NCBI RefSeq assembly: GCF_000265425.1
Contig: NC_018014.1
Span: 2,356,001 to 2,420,000 of the forward strand
DNA length: 64,000 bases
DNA from: Terriglobus roseus DSM 18391
Lineage (GTDB): Bacteria; Acidobacteriota; Terriglobia; Terriglobales; Acidobacteriaceae
Reading direction: 5' to 3'
A program made the translations under genes and the position numbers. Positions within the stretch are counted from its first letter, which is position 1. The number at the start of each line of letters is the position of its first letter. This document shows, one piece after another, positions 25,297 to 34,843 of the stretch. The notes under the pieces are model-generated. The model was not told the DNA's origin. It saw only the letters and a list, made by a program, of their open reading frames with translations, and did no database searches.

Positions 25297-28200
25297 CTAC
25301 CACATGGCGGCGGACAGGGCGTTTCGCTCCGCCACGGGCATCGCATCACCTGCTGAAAAAGGAACCCGCACGACGATCTCAGTACCGAGATGCAGGGTCG
25401 ATCGAACCGCAAAATCGCCACCCAGCTTCCGGGCGCGCTCTTCCATCACCATCATGCCGAAGTGGCCCTTTTTAGCCGAAGGTCGTCCCGGCTGAAAGCC
25501 GCATCCATCGTCCTTGACTTCCAGGCGAACCTCGCCCTTATTGAAGACCAGGCGCACATCGATACGCTGTGGCGAGGCGTGCCGGAGCGCGTTCGAGATC
25601 GCCTCCTGGCCGATGCAGACCAGGTGATGCACTGACCCCGGCGGCAAGACCAGCTCCGTACCGTCCACCTGCAGATCCACATGGATACTGTGCTCACGAT
25701 AGTGCGCATCGATGGCGCGCGAGAGCGCATGCGACAGCACGCCGGAAAGCTCCTGCGAGTCGCGCAGATCCCAGATGATGCGGCGTGCCTCAGCCTGGCA
25801 GTGCACCACCATGCTGTGCGCCAGTTCGCAGGACTGCACCGCAGCCGCGGGATCGCCACCATCCACCAGCCGCTTTGCGGTTGCCTCCACCTGCCAGGCC
25901 ACTGCAGCGAAGCCCGCCATCAGCGTGTCATGACATTCCCGCGCAATGCGGTTTCGCTCTTCCACAATCACGGCCAGCGAAGCGCGCATGCGATGCATGC
26001 GTCGGCGATACCAGACCACTGCGGCCGCGCCACACAGCAGCAGCATCGCAACCATGAAGTACCACCGCGCGTAAAAGTGCGGCATCTGCCGAACGCCCAG
26101 GGCTGCCGACGGCGAAATCCAATCCGTGCCGCTCTTACGCGCCTGCACCTCAAACCGATAGTGGCCCGGCGGCAGATGCTGGTAGTGCGCAGCACGCAGA
26201 TGTGTGGTCGTCCACTCGCTGTCATAGCCATCCAGCCTGTAGCGAAACTCAATCTGTCCAGGATTCGAAAGTTCGCGGGCGTCGTAGAAGATCCGCAGAT
26301 CCGCCTGCCCGGGCTTTAGCTCCAGGGTCCCGTTCGACCGCAGCGTCTCCATCTCACCGCTCGCCGCCGAGCTCCACCCCTCTATGGAAGCCACGGCGAC
26401 CCGAGGTCCCGCATCCTCTGCGACGGCCGTCGTATGGACGAAGCCGCGTGTCGTGGCAAACCACAACGTCCCATCCGCCATGCGCGTCGCGCCAGGTTGC
26501 GATGGTCCGCTGCAGTCGCTTGAACGCATGCCGTCCGCCTTGCCGAACAGCACAACGTCCGGCACGGTCCCATGGCGATCCACGGCGCGCTGCATCTGCT
26601 CGCGGGAGACGCGAAGAATGCCACGTGACGTCCCCAACCATAGGTGGCCATCGAAATCTTCCAGACCGCTGTAGATTGGCAGACTGCCGAGCGCGCCGCC
26701 CACCTGCAGCGGCGCAACATGATCTCCCTGCAGAAGGCCCAGGCCGCCCCGTCGCGATCCCACCCAGATATCCCCGGCCAGATCGCGCGACAGCGACAGT
26801 ACGTAAGGATGCGTCAGGCCCTTGATGGCGGTGACCGTCTGTCCCTTTACGCGGAACAGTCCCTCACTCGTGCCGACCAGTACACTGCCGTCCTGATCCT
26901 GGGACAGGCAGGTGATTAGTTTGTTGTCCAGCAGACGATCCGCCGCCCCCTTGCCCGGCTCCCCCGAGCTGAAGCGGAAGATGCCCGTGTAGGTTCCGAT
27001 CCACAGCTCCCCTTCACGCGAGTACAGCAGCGCGCTCACGGCATTCACTGGAGACTCAATACCCAAGCGGTAGTGCTGCTTTTTCTTCTCGGTGACGCGG
27101 TATACCCCGTCAAACCATGTGCCCACCCATATCTCGCCCGGTTTCCCTTCGGTCAGCGCACGTATCGGTGTCGAGGGCTGCATCTCCGGCAACGGCACCG
27201 GCACGGTGACTTCCCCATGCTTGTGGAAGAGTCCCTGCCCCCAAGAGCCGAGCCAAAGGTCTCCCCGGCTGTCGGCGAAGGCCGCCGCCGCGTAGCCCAC
27301 CGCGAGGCCTTCCTGCCTTCCATAAGGAGCGAAGGGCGCCTTGCGCCACCGGCTTAGTCCGCCGGTCAACATGCCGATCCAAAGATTGTCTTCGTCGTCG
27401 ACAAAGAGCGACCGTACGGTCTCGTCTTCAAAGCCTTCACGTGCGCCCCAGTGCGCTGTCTCGGCTGCGACTTTTCCGATCGCCGGACTGTAACGCCAGA
27501 GGCCGTCGTGGCGAGTCCCAACCCAGACGTTGCGCCCCGCGTCGCTCACCAACTGCGTTACAGGACTTTTGGTCCCCATCACTTCTTTCACGACCGGCGC
27601 ATTCGCTGACTCGTCCAGCACCTGCAACAAAGCGTGATCCGTACCGATCCAAAGCCCGCCATCACGATCCCGGAAGAGCGCCGTCGGCGATCCGTACTGC
27701 CTGGGCAACGGCAGGGCCTGCAGCGCTTCACTGCGCCATCGGAACAACCCGTTTGACGTGATGAACAACATGGAACCTGGAATGCCGTTCCCACCGCGGC
27801 AGTCGGCAAAGACCACTGTGATATCACCGGCGATTGTTCCAGTACCGGGAATGCGCTCCAGGCGGCCATTCCGAAAGCGTTCAATTCCGTTATGCGTCGC
27901 GACCCACAGCGTGCCCGCGTGGTCCAGCATCATGGTGCGGATGCGTTCATGCAGCAATCCAGCCTGCTCGCTCACGTTCACAACACCGGCCGCCGTCTGG
28001 TGCAGGACACCGCTGCCATCTGTGCCCACCCACAGATCGTTGTCCAGGCCGGGTAGCATCGCGTTCACTGCCGCCCCATTTACGCCAGCCGGGTTCTTTA
28101 CAGTGCCCACCGGCTCAAATCGCTGGCCGTCGAAGGTCAGCACACCGGAAAACGTCGCCAGCAGCAGCTTCCTGTCGGTTGACTGCGTGATCTGCCGCAC

Positions 28201-28392
28201 GTTGTTCTCGGACAGACCTTCTTCCACCTGCCAGTTCTGTTTTTGGTACTCCGACAGGCGCAGCCGGACCCCGGGCGTCGGCACCGCAGCCTGCCCCGCA
28301 TACGCGCAACCGGCCACGAACGCCATCAGGACGATCAGAAACTGTATCCTGATCCGCGGGCCTCTGTTACCACTTCGGGGAGTGTTCTTCAT
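25297..28392 (-). CDS. Propeller-type sensor histidine kinase (HisKA_3)
   Basis: A 1031-residue membrane sensor. After a Sec leader (about 16-33) come some fourteen two-component-regulator propeller repeats (QITQSTDRKLLLATFSGVLTFDG, WIGTDHALLQV, LWIGMLTGGLSRW, WVGSRRGGLGLL). A Y_Y_Y-type beta domain follows near 690-760 (IEFRYRLDGYDSEWTTT) and one membrane helix near 770-790 (WYFMVAMLLLCGAAAVVWY). The dimerisation domain has the phospho-acceptor His in NRIARECHDTLMAGF, and the ATPase contains DDGCGFQPG and GHFGMMVMEERA. This architecture senses periplasmic ligands, often breakdown products of glycans, in Bacteroidota and Acidobacteriota. The partner regulator is immediately downstream. Confidence 0.93.
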   Translation of the reverse strand: MKNTPRSGNRGPRIRIQFLIVLMAFVAGCAYAGQAAVPTPGVRLRLSEYQKQNWQVEEGLSENNVRQITQSTDRKLLLATFSGVLTFDGQRFEPVGTVKNPAGVNGAAVNAMLPGLDNDLWVGTDGSGVLHQTAAGVVNVSEQAGLLHERIRTMMLDHAGTLWVATHNGIERFRNGRLERIPGTGTIAGDITVVFADCRGGNGIPGSMLFITSNGLFRWRSEALQALPLPRQYGSPTALFRDRDGGLWIGTDHALLQVLDESANAPVVKEVMGTKSPVTQLVSDAGRNVWVGTRHDGLWRYSPAIGKVAAETAHWGAREGFEDETVRSLFVDDEDNLWIGMLTGGLSRWRKAPFAPYGRQEGLAVGYAAAAFADSRGDLWLGSWGQGLFHKHGEVTVPVPLPEMQPSTPIRALTEGKPGEIWVGTWFDGVYRVTEKKKQHYRLGIESPVNAVSALLYSREGELWIGTYTGIFRFSSGEPGKGAADRLLDNKLITCLSQDQDGSVLVGTSEGLFRVKGQTVTAIKGLTHPYVLSLSRDLAGDIWVGSRRGGLGLLQGDHVAPLQVGGALGSLPIYSGLEDFDGHLWLGTSRGILRVSREQMQRAVDRHGTVPDVVLFGKADGMRSSDCSGPSQPGATRMADGTLWFATTRGFVHTTAVAEDAGPRVAVASIEGWSSAASGEMETLRSNGTLELKPGQADLRIFYDARELSNPGQIEFRYRLDGYDSEWTTTHLRAAHYQHLPPGHYRFEVQARKSGTDWISPSAALGVRQMPHFYARWYFMVAMLLLCGAAAVVWYRRRMHRMRASLAVIVEERNRIARECHDTLMAGFAAVAWQVEATAKRLVDGGDPAAAVQSCELAHSMVVHCQAEARRIIWDLRDSQELSGVLSHALSRAIDAHYREHSIHVDLQVDGTELVLPPGSVHHLVCIGQEAISNALRHASPQRIDVRLVFNKGEVRLEVKDDGCGFQPGRPSAKKGHFGMMVMEERARKLGGDFAVRSTLHLGTEIVVRVPFSAGDAMPVAERNALSAAMW

Positions 28393-28569
28393 GCGTCTGC
28401 TCTGTCTACCAAATCACAAGCGGCGACGCTCCGCAAGCATTTGCAAGGCTACAGACCTGCAATCCTATAAGACTATTGACGTAGACGCGCCACGGCCCAT
28501 GGGCCCATGACAGACCGCTCCGCGGGGTAGATGATGTGCTGTCCTGTTAAACAGCCGTAAGGAGTTCCT

Positions 28570-29892
28570 TTGAATCTCTCGTTCCGATCCGTTCGCCTGG
28601 CGTTTGGACTTGCTCTGCTGTCCGGCGCCGCTCTCCACGCCCAGCAGTACGACCTGTTGCTCCAGCACGGCCATGTCATCGATCCGCGCAACAACATCGA
28701 TGCCGTGATGGATGTTGCCATCAGCGCCGGCAAGATCGCAAAGGTCGCCGCCACGATCCCGTCTGCCTCAGCCGTTAAGACCGTCGACGCGACGGGCCTT
28801 TACGTGACGCCAGGCCTCATCGACATTCACGCGCACGTCTACACGGGCACAGGCGAAAAGAACTCCTACGCCGGCGACAACAGCATCTACCCGGACGGTT
28901 TTACCTTCCGCGTTGGTGTGACCACGGTCGTCGATGCCGGCGGCTCCGGCTGGCGCAACTTTGAAGACTTCAAGCAGCGTGTCATCGACCGTCAGCAGAC
29001 CCGCATCCTCGCAGAGCTGAATATCGTCGGTTCGGGCATGCGTGGCGCTAAATATGAACAGAACCTGGACGACATGGACGGCGCGGCGACTGCAGAAGTG
29101 GCCAAGAAGTACCCTGGCCTGATCGTCGGCATCAAGAGCGCCCACTTCGAAGGTCCGGAATGGAAGCCGTATGAGCAGGCTGTGAAGGCCGGCACCATCG
29201 CCAACATCCCTGTCATGATCGACTACGGCGCCGACCGCAAGGAACGTCCTCTCTACGACCTGCTGACGAAGGTGCTCCGCCCCGGCGACATCTACACCCA
29301 CGTCTACAGCGGTCTGCGCGAAGAGCAGGATCCCGTCACCCTCGGACCGCAGAAGGGCTTGATCGAAGGCCGCAAGCGGGGTATCTACTTCGACGTGGGA
29401 CACGGTGGTGGCTCGTTCAACTGGAACGTGGCGTACCCCATCGTCACCAAGTTCAAGTTCCTTCCGGACTCCATCTCGACCGACATCCATATCACCAGCA
29501 TGAACGCCGGTATGAAGGACATGCTGAACGTGATGGACAAGTTCCTTGCGCTGGGCGAACCGCTGCCGCTGGTCATCAAGCAGTCCACTTCAAATCCCGC
29601 GCATGAGATGAAGCAGGACCAGCTCGGCAACCTGTCTGAAGGCGCGATCGCCGACGTCGCTATTCTTCGCCTCGAGAATGGCAGGTTCGGATTTGTGGAC
29701 ATGAACAACGTCCGCGTCGACGGCAAGCAGAAGCTCACCTGCGAGCTGACCATCAAAGACGGCAAGGTGGTCTACGATCTGAACGGCATCTCGGCCGATC
29801 CGTACGGCGCGCCGGCATCCAGCGCTCAGAAGCAGTCCAAGCGCTGGACAACTATGCACACGGCCTTCGGCAAGGACCAGGAAGCCCACTAA
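28570..29892 (+). CDS. Exported amidohydrolase/deacetylase (EF_0837/Atu3266-like)
   Basis: Metal-dependent hydrolase of the amidohydrolase superfamily, in the subgroup with N-acyl-D-amino-acid deacetylase activity. A TTG start follows AAGGAG by about 6 bases. A Sec leader (AFGLALLSGAALHAQ) precedes the domain. Metal residues are seen as HxH in DIHAHVYTG, the carbamylated Lys in GIKSAHFEG, His in YTHVYSG, His in FDVGHGGG and a late Asp in STDIHITSMNAG. It is divergent from the sensor kinase and upstream of the MFS gene. Members are often neighbours of SelA-like enzymes in other genomes, supporting a joint pathway here: remove an N-acyl group, then eliminate ammonia. Confidence 0.9.
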   Translation: MNLSFRSVRLAFGLALLSGAALHAQQYDLLLQHGHVIDPRNNIDAVMDVAISAGKIAKVAATIPSASAVKTVDATGLYVTPGLIDIHAHVYTGTGEKNSYAGDNSIYPDGFTFRVGVTTVVDAGGSGWRNFEDFKQRVIDRQQTRILAELNIVGSGMRGAKYEQNLDDMDGAATAEVAKKYPGLIVGIKSAHFEGPEWKPYEQAVKAGTIANIPVMIDYGADRKERPLYDLLTKVLRPGDIYTHVYSGLREEQDPVTLGPQKGLIEGRKRGIYFDVGHGGGSFNWNVAYPIVTKFKFLPDSISTDIHITSMNAGMKDMLNVMDKFLALGEPLPLVIKQSTSNPAHEMKQDQLGNLSEGAIADVAILRLENGRFGFVDMNNVRVDGKQKLTCELTIKDGKVVYDLNGISADPYGAPASSAQKQSKRWTTMHTAFGKDQEAH

Positions 29893-29920
29893 GGCACTAT
29901 TCTTATACCTGCAACCCCAG

Positions 29921-29946
29921 ACGGCGTCCCTTCTAACGGACGCCGT
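29921..29946 (+). terminator. Hairpin after the amidohydrolase gene
   Basis: A 9-bp stem (ACGGCGTCC with GGACGCCGT, 8-base loop) extended by a bulged CAG/CTG. It lies 29 bases after the stop; the weak T content downstream makes complete termination uncertain. Confidence 0.5.
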
Positions 29947-30040
29947 TCTGACTTCAACAACATGGTTCCTCGGGGCGAGCTGTCATCATGGCTCTGACCT
30001 TCTTGCGCACCCCATCGGCGACCCGGAGCAAAAAACAGGT

Positions 30041-31360
30041 ATGAGTTCAAAGGCATCTTCAGTCCGCGTCCGGTATCTGCTTGGCTTTCTTCTCTTCGCA
30101 CTGAGCGGCATTGCCTTCCTCGACCGTACGAACATTTCCATCGCGGGTCCGCAGATCAGCCGGGAGTTCGCCCTGGGCCACGAACGGCTCGGATGGATCT
30201 TCAGCGCTTTCCTGATTGGCTACGCCATCATGCAGGTACCCGCGGGCTGGATGGCCTCGCGTTTCGGCCCGCGAGCTGTGCTCACTATTGGCACGCTCTG
30301 GTGGGGCGTCGCGACCATCCTGGCGACACTGTTGCCGGTGGGCACACCCACCGCTGTCTTCTGGCTGATCGCACTCCGCTTCCTGCTGGGAGCTGGTGAA
30401 TCCGTCGTCTACCCCGCAGCCAATCAGTTCGTCTCCAACTGGATCCCGGTTGGAGAACGCGGGATCATCAACGGCCTGATCTTCGCTGGTGTGGGTGCCG
30501 GTAGCGGTCTCACACCGCCCCTCCTCAACTGGATCATCACGCAGCATGGCTGGCGCGCGGCCTTCTGGTTCAGTGCGATCGTCGGCGTCTTCATCGGTGG
30601 CGTGTGGTGGTTCGCATCTCGCAACATGCCGGAACAGCACCCCTCGGTATCCAAAGAAGAGCTGCAGGAGATTCGTGCTGGTCTGCCGAGCACCTTGCCT
30701 ACAGAAAGTGACCTCGTGGATGGAGCGACCGTGAACCCGGTAGCTCCGAAATTCGAGTGGAAGGCGATGTTTACCCGCAAGGATCTGCCACTTCTCATGG
30801 GCGCCTATTTCTGCTTCGGATATATTTCCTGGATCTACTTCAGTTGGTTCTTCACGTACATGTCCGAAGTGCGCGGCTTTAATCCGAAGTCCAGCGCACT
30901 GTTCACGATGTTGCCTTTTATCTCCATGACGTTCTTCTGCCTGCTGGGTGGCGCTCTCAGTGACCGCATTACGCGTCGCTATGGTTTGCGCGCCGGCCGA
31001 TGCTGGCTGGCTTCGGTTGCACTCTGCCTCACCGCGTGCTTCCTTGTCTTCGGCTCACAGGCAAAGAACCCGATCACGGCCGCCATCATTCTCTCGCTTG
31101 GCGCGGGTGCACTCTACCTCTCGCAGAGTTCCTTCTGGTCCGTCTCGATCGACATCGCCGGCAAGCAGTCCGGCGTCTTCTCTGCTCTTGTGAATACGGG
31201 CGGACAGGTTGGCGGCGCAGTTACCGCATCATTGACGCCATGGATCGCCCACGGCTTCGGCTGGACCTCTTCCTTCGGAACCGCAGCTTGCATGGCCATG
31301 CTCGGCGCCGCATGCTGGGCAGTCGTCAATCCAGCTCAGGTCCAGGCACGGGAAGCGTAG
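30041..31360 (+). CDS. MFS transporter, anion:cation symporter (ACS) type
   Basis: A 439-residue 12-helix inner-membrane symporter. The ACS-family signature is at the N-terminus (GIAFLDRTNISIAGPQISREF), then GWIFSAFLIGYAIMQVPAGW and RFGPRAVLTIGTLWWG. The GESVVYPAANQFVSNWIP motif resembles hexuronate/gluconate/phthalate porters, and the second half opens FGYISWIYFSWFFTYM. Family members move organic acids with protons. Placed after the exported amidohydrolase, it is the natural route for small acids made in the periplasm to enter the cell. The upstream hairpin leaves it unclear whether it has its own promoter. Confidence 0.9.
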   Translation: MSSKASSVRVRYLLGFLLFALSGIAFLDRTNISIAGPQISREFALGHERLGWIFSAFLIGYAIMQVPAGWMASRFGPRAVLTIGTLWWGVATILATLLPVGTPTAVFWLIALRFLLGAGESVVYPAANQFVSNWIPVGERGIINGLIFAGVGAGSGLTPPLLNWIITQHGWRAAFWFSAIVGVFIGGVWWFASRNMPEQHPSVSKEELQEIRAGLPSTLPTESDLVDGATVNPVAPKFEWKAMFTRKDLPLLMGAYFCFGYISWIYFSWFFTYMSEVRGFNPKSSALFTMLPFISMTFFCLLGGALSDRITRRYGLRAGRCWLASVALCLTACFLVFGSQAKNPITAAIILSLGAGALYLSQSSFWSVSIDIAGKQSGVFSALVNTGGQVGGAVTASLTPWIAHGFGWTSSFGTAACMAMLGAACWAVVNPAQVQAREA

Positions 31361-31834
31361 CGCGTCCCGTCGCGCCTGGAGAGTGCGTTCTGTGCCACGC
31401 GAGCAGTTGCGCATGCAACAGCGAACAGCGAGTGGAAAGCCGACTGGACAGTCGGCGGTTCTGGTGCCCAAACCGGGATGCTTCATGAGCAGAAATATCC
31501 GAAGGTCTGCCAGACGGCAGAGCGAGCCTCCACCAAGCTGTAATTTCTTCGTACATGGAGAAAGCTGGCGTCGGTGATTCGGGAGATCAGCTTTCACGGT
31601 CGAGCAGCCTGCGGAGGCTATTTGCCGTCCTAAACTCGACATGGCGCCGTGCCAGGGTGTCGTTGCTTGGCCACTGTGGCGCTTGCGGAACGTCCGCAGG
31701 TAGAAATCCTGATTGCGCGCGCTGCAAAGCTTTTCTGGACCGTGTCACAAAATCCTGGCCTTAGCGGACGGTTCCTGCGCCAGGAAATGCGTCGCCAAAA
31801 ACAAACCACTCTAAGCGTCAGCTTCTCAGAAGCT
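31361..31834. other. Gene-free stretch, probable gene remains
   Basis: About 470 bases between the MFS gene and a broken gene fragment. I see no open frame with family features, no RNA gene and no clear repeat. Its position beside two fragments suggests unrecognisable debris. Confidence 0.4.
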
Positions 31835-32383
31835 TTAGTCGGAACTGAGGTCTAATCGCTTCGTCCGAGGTAGGTGACGTGCATCGAATATTTTTGCAGT
31901 ATTCAATTTGATATGACGCAGCGACAGAGGCACCTCATACAACGTCTCTGCATAGCTCAGCCACGAGAGGCGCCAACCTTGTTCGAGGGTATGATCAGCA
32001 ATGCCGTCGATGACCGCGTGATACATCTCCGGGTCGTTCGCCCAGGACGTTCCTCGCAACACATGCGGCTCGGCGGTGGGATCCCCGAGGTCATCATAGA
32101 AACCATTCTTCGGTGCCTTTTGCCAGTTGGCGATCTGCAACAGGCGGTCCCCTCGTTGTCCTTCTGACGGTAGCTGTAGAGCAAGCTTCATCTCCGCATC
32201 CAGCCAAGTTCTGTCGTTCAGGGGCGTCTCAATACGGTCCAGATTCGCACCGCGTTCCCAGTTCGAAGCGCCATACCTGGCGACACTGAGTTGCAGGCCA
32301 ATCTCGTGAAAGAGCTGATTGGCGAGATGCTCAAGGTCTGCACGTAGAGAAAGCTCTTGTCCAACTCGACCGTGTTGACGCAC
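31835..32383 (-). pseudogene. C-terminal fragment of a large exported protein
   Basis: An open stretch of 182 codons with strongly protein-like sequence (LFHEIGLQLSVARYGASNWERG, NLDRIETPLNDRTWLDAEM, NGFYDDLGDPTAEPHVLRG, QGWRLSWLSYAETLYEVPLS). It begins abruptly, with no leader, ribosome site or complete domain. The last reliable residues (LRADLEHLANQ) run into the start of an unrelated fragment on the other strand near 32350-32380. It looks like the C-terminus of a much larger protein, possibly a glycan-active enzyme; I cannot name the family. Confidence 0.6.
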
Positions 32384-33011
32384 CGAGCGGTGTAGGAGCG
32401 AACAACTTCCCGCTCAACTACTCGTCGCAGGCCTATAACTATCCCAGCCCCGAAGCGTACAACTGGAACCTCACCGTGGAACAGGAAGTCCCTGCCCTTG
32501 GCTTATTGACCATGTCCTACGCCGGCCGCAGGGGCATCCACCTGGAGAATATTCTGAACGCCAATCAGCTTCAGCCAGGAACGGTGCAGGCGAACCCCGG
32601 TGTCAACCAGGATGCTCTCCGTCCCTACAAGAGCTTCTCGAACATCAATCAAGCCACTAACTCCGGTGCGTCGAACTAATTGGTTCGGCACGTCGGCCTT
32701 CGTGACCTCGTATGACGTACTTACAACGCAATACGCGGGCAAGTTCGCTGGTCGAGGATCTCGTAACCAGATCACCGGACCCGGCTTCCAGAGCTATAAC
32801 GCTGCATTGAACAAGAGCTGGACGCTTGTCCCCGGCCACGAAAACACGGTGCTCACCTTCCGTGCCGAGGCCTTTAACTTGCTCAGTCATCCGAGAGCGG
32901 ATAAACCCGGATGTCGGCTATACCTCCGGCACCTTCGGCAAGAGCACCACAAAGGGCCAGACATACTGTGCAGACCGTCAGTTCCAGTTCAGTCTGCGCG
33001 TTGGTTTCTGA
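32380..33011 (+). pseudogene. Decayed C-terminal remnant of a TonB-dependent receptor
   Basis: The plus strand holds barrel sequence of an Oar-like receptor in pieces. The first runs ANNFPLNYSSQAYNYPSPEA to a TAA at 32677-32679. A second frame follows (FGTSAFVTSYDVLTTQYAGK ... LTFRAEAFNLLSHP). After another frameshift near 32905 comes PDVGYTSGTFGKSTTKG and the terminal FQFSLRVGF. The N-terminal 700 or so residues are missing and the parts that remain are shortened. The usual terminator still follows. This is a dead gene, not a sequencing slip, since several lesions are needed. Confidence 0.85.
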
Positions 33012-33032
33012 TACCCCTAGTACTCCACTTAT

Positions 33033-33069
33033 CCGGGTTCCACTTTCATAATGGAACCCGGTTTGTTTT
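33033..33069 (+). terminator. Intrinsic terminator of the receptor remnant
   Basis: A 10-bp stem (CCGGGTTCCA with TGGAACCCGG, 9-base loop) followed by TTTGTTTT, 21 bases after the remnant's stop. Well preserved although the gene has decayed. Confidence 0.85.
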
Positions 33070-33125
33070 GAGCCTAGCGCTTAAGCACACCGCAGAACGA
33101 CAGCGGTTTCTGCCGACTTAGTCGC

Positions 33126-34706
33126 TCAGCGTTTTCGGGGTGGCGGCTGCACGTAGGATGAATCCTCCGGCTGCGTCACCGCAAACTGATCGTCGTCTTT
33201 CAGCTCCTTTTTCAGGCGGTATAGCTCCCGCTTCAACGCGGCAACTAGAGATTGTGCAGTGGGATCGCTGTAGATATTGTGCATCTCGGAGGGATCATGC
33301 ACGAGGTCGTAGCACTCCCACTGATCCTTCTTCCAGAAATAGATCAGCTTGTGCGTCTCGGTGCGGACACCGTAGTGGGCACGTGTGTTGTGATCGCCTG
33401 GATCGTGATAGTAGCGGTAGTACATGGCATGACGCCAATCTTTGGGTGTGTGTCCCTGCCAGACTGGAAGGAAGCTGCGACCCTGCATGTCGGCGGGCGT
33501 CGGGCGGCCGGCCGCGTCAAGGAACGTGGGTGCGAAATCGCAATTGATGCCGATGGCCTTCGAGACTGTGCCGGGCTTGATGAATCCCGGCCAGCGAACT
33601 ACGAACGGCATCTGGAGCGACTCCTCGTACATGAAGCGTTTGTCGAATAGCCCATGTTCACCAAGGAAGAAACCCTGATCGCTGGTGTAAATGACGATGG
33701 TGTTCTCTCGCAGCCCGTTGGCGTCGAGCCAGTCCAGCACGCGACCGACGTTATCGTCGACGCTTTGAACACAGGCGAGATAGTCGCGCATGTAACGCTG
33801 GTATTTCCAGTCTTCCAACTCCCGGCCGGTGATAGTTTTCTTCACGCCGTCGGACTCAATCTCGACTTCCATCGGCTTTGCAGCCAGCCACTGCTTCTGG
33901 TCCTCCGGTGACAGGCCTGCCGGTGGAACGATCTTGAGATCTGCGCGCGTCAGGTCACGAAAGACGGATTGCTTTTGTTCTCGCAGAGCATCGGTACGGC
34001 CCGCGTAGTCGTCGCGTAGTGTCGCCGGCTCGGGGATGTGGAGGTTCTCAAATTGCTTTCGGTGCTTTTCGTCTGGCGTCCATTCGCGGTGAGGAGCCTT
34101 GTGGTGCGACATGATGAAGAAGGGTTTGTCCTGAGGACGCTCTTTCAGTGTCCGGATCGTCAGATCGGCGATGATGTCCGTACAGTAGCCCTTGATCTGC
34201 GTGGAGCCGTCCTTGTCGTAGAACACTGGATCGTTGTACACGCCCTGTCCGGGGAGAATATTCCAAGTGTCAAAGCCGGTAGGATCGCTGCCAAGGTGCC
34301 ACTTGCCAATCATCGCGGTGTGATAGCCGGCGCTTTGCAGATACTTCGCAACGGTGGGTTGCGAGCCATCGAAGCGATTGAAGATCGGCACACCGTTGAG
34401 GTGGCTGTACTTGCCGGTCAAGATGGTGGCGCGGCTGGGAGTGCAGATGGCGTTGGTGGCGAAGACATGATCCATGCGCATGCCTTCCCTGGCGATCCGA
34501 TCCAGGTTGGGTGTCTGATTGATCTTGCTGCCATAGCAACTCATGGCCTGCGCAGCATGGTCATCGGTCATGATGAACAAGATATTCGGGCGCGACTTTG
34601 TCTGGGCCGCGTCAGCAGCGAGGCCTGTGAGCAGCGCACCCGCCGCAAGCGCTGAAGTCCCGATGAAGCTTCGTCGGGAAAGGTCATGGGATGAATGATC
34701 GGACAT
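33126..34706 (-). CDS. Tat-exported sulfatase
   Basis: Type I arylsulfatase-fold enzyme removing sulfate esters, probably from glycans, in the periplasm. The ATG at 34706 and a TTG two codons upstream share the ribosome site GAGGA. A twin-arginine leader is present (SRRSFIGTSALAAGALL). The catalytic motif CTPSR near residue 90 (ATNAICTPSRATILTGKY) has the Cys that is converted to formylglycine. Metal and substrate residues are seen in ILFIMTDDHAAQAM, HYKAP-like MSHHKAPHREW and IYTSDQGFFLGEHGLFDK. The full length of about 526 residues is normal. It lies downstream of TBDR-3 and near a GH92 enzyme, a glycan-degrading context. Confidence 0.92.
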   Translation of the reverse strand: MSDHSSHDLSRRSFIGTSALAAGALLTGLAADAAQTKSRPNILFIMTDDHAAQAMSCYGSKINQTPNLDRIAREGMRMDHVFATNAICTPSRATILTGKYSHLNGVPIFNRFDGSQPTVAKYLQSAGYHTAMIGKWHLGSDPTGFDTWNILPGQGVYNDPVFYDKDGSTQIKGYCTDIIADLTIRTLKERPQDKPFFIMSHHKAPHREWTPDEKHRKQFENLHIPEPATLRDDYAGRTDALREQKQSVFRDLTRADLKIVPPAGLSPEDQKQWLAAKPMEVEIESDGVKKTITGRELEDWKYQRYMRDYLACVQSVDDNVGRVLDWLDANGLRENTIVIYTSDQGFFLGEHGLFDKRFMYEESLQMPFVVRWPGFIKPGTVSKAIGINCDFAPTFLDAAGRPTPADMQGRSFLPVWQGHTPKDWRHAMYYRYYHDPGDHNTRAHYGVRTETHKLIYFWKKDQWECYDLVHDPSEMHNIYSDPTAQSLVAALKRELYRLKKELKDDDQFAVTQPEDSSYVQPPPRKR

Positions 34707-34803
34707 CTTCAAGAATTCCTCGGATCAAGATTAGACTGCTACGGCACCTTGTTGCACCGACTGAGGTTGTCGCCGGAGGTGAGTCCGCTTCTCTCCAAGT
34801 GAA

Positions 34804-34829
34804 AACGGCCTCACCATGGTGAGGCCGTT
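34804..34829 (-). terminator. Intrinsic terminator after TBDR-3
   Basis: A perfect 26-bp palindrome (11-bp arms AACGGCCTCAC / GTGAGGCCGTT around CATG), followed on the minus strand by TTTTCAC. It is 14 bases past the receptor stop and separates it from the sulfatase. Confidence 0.8.
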
Positions 34830-34843
34830 CAGGTTGGGATCCT

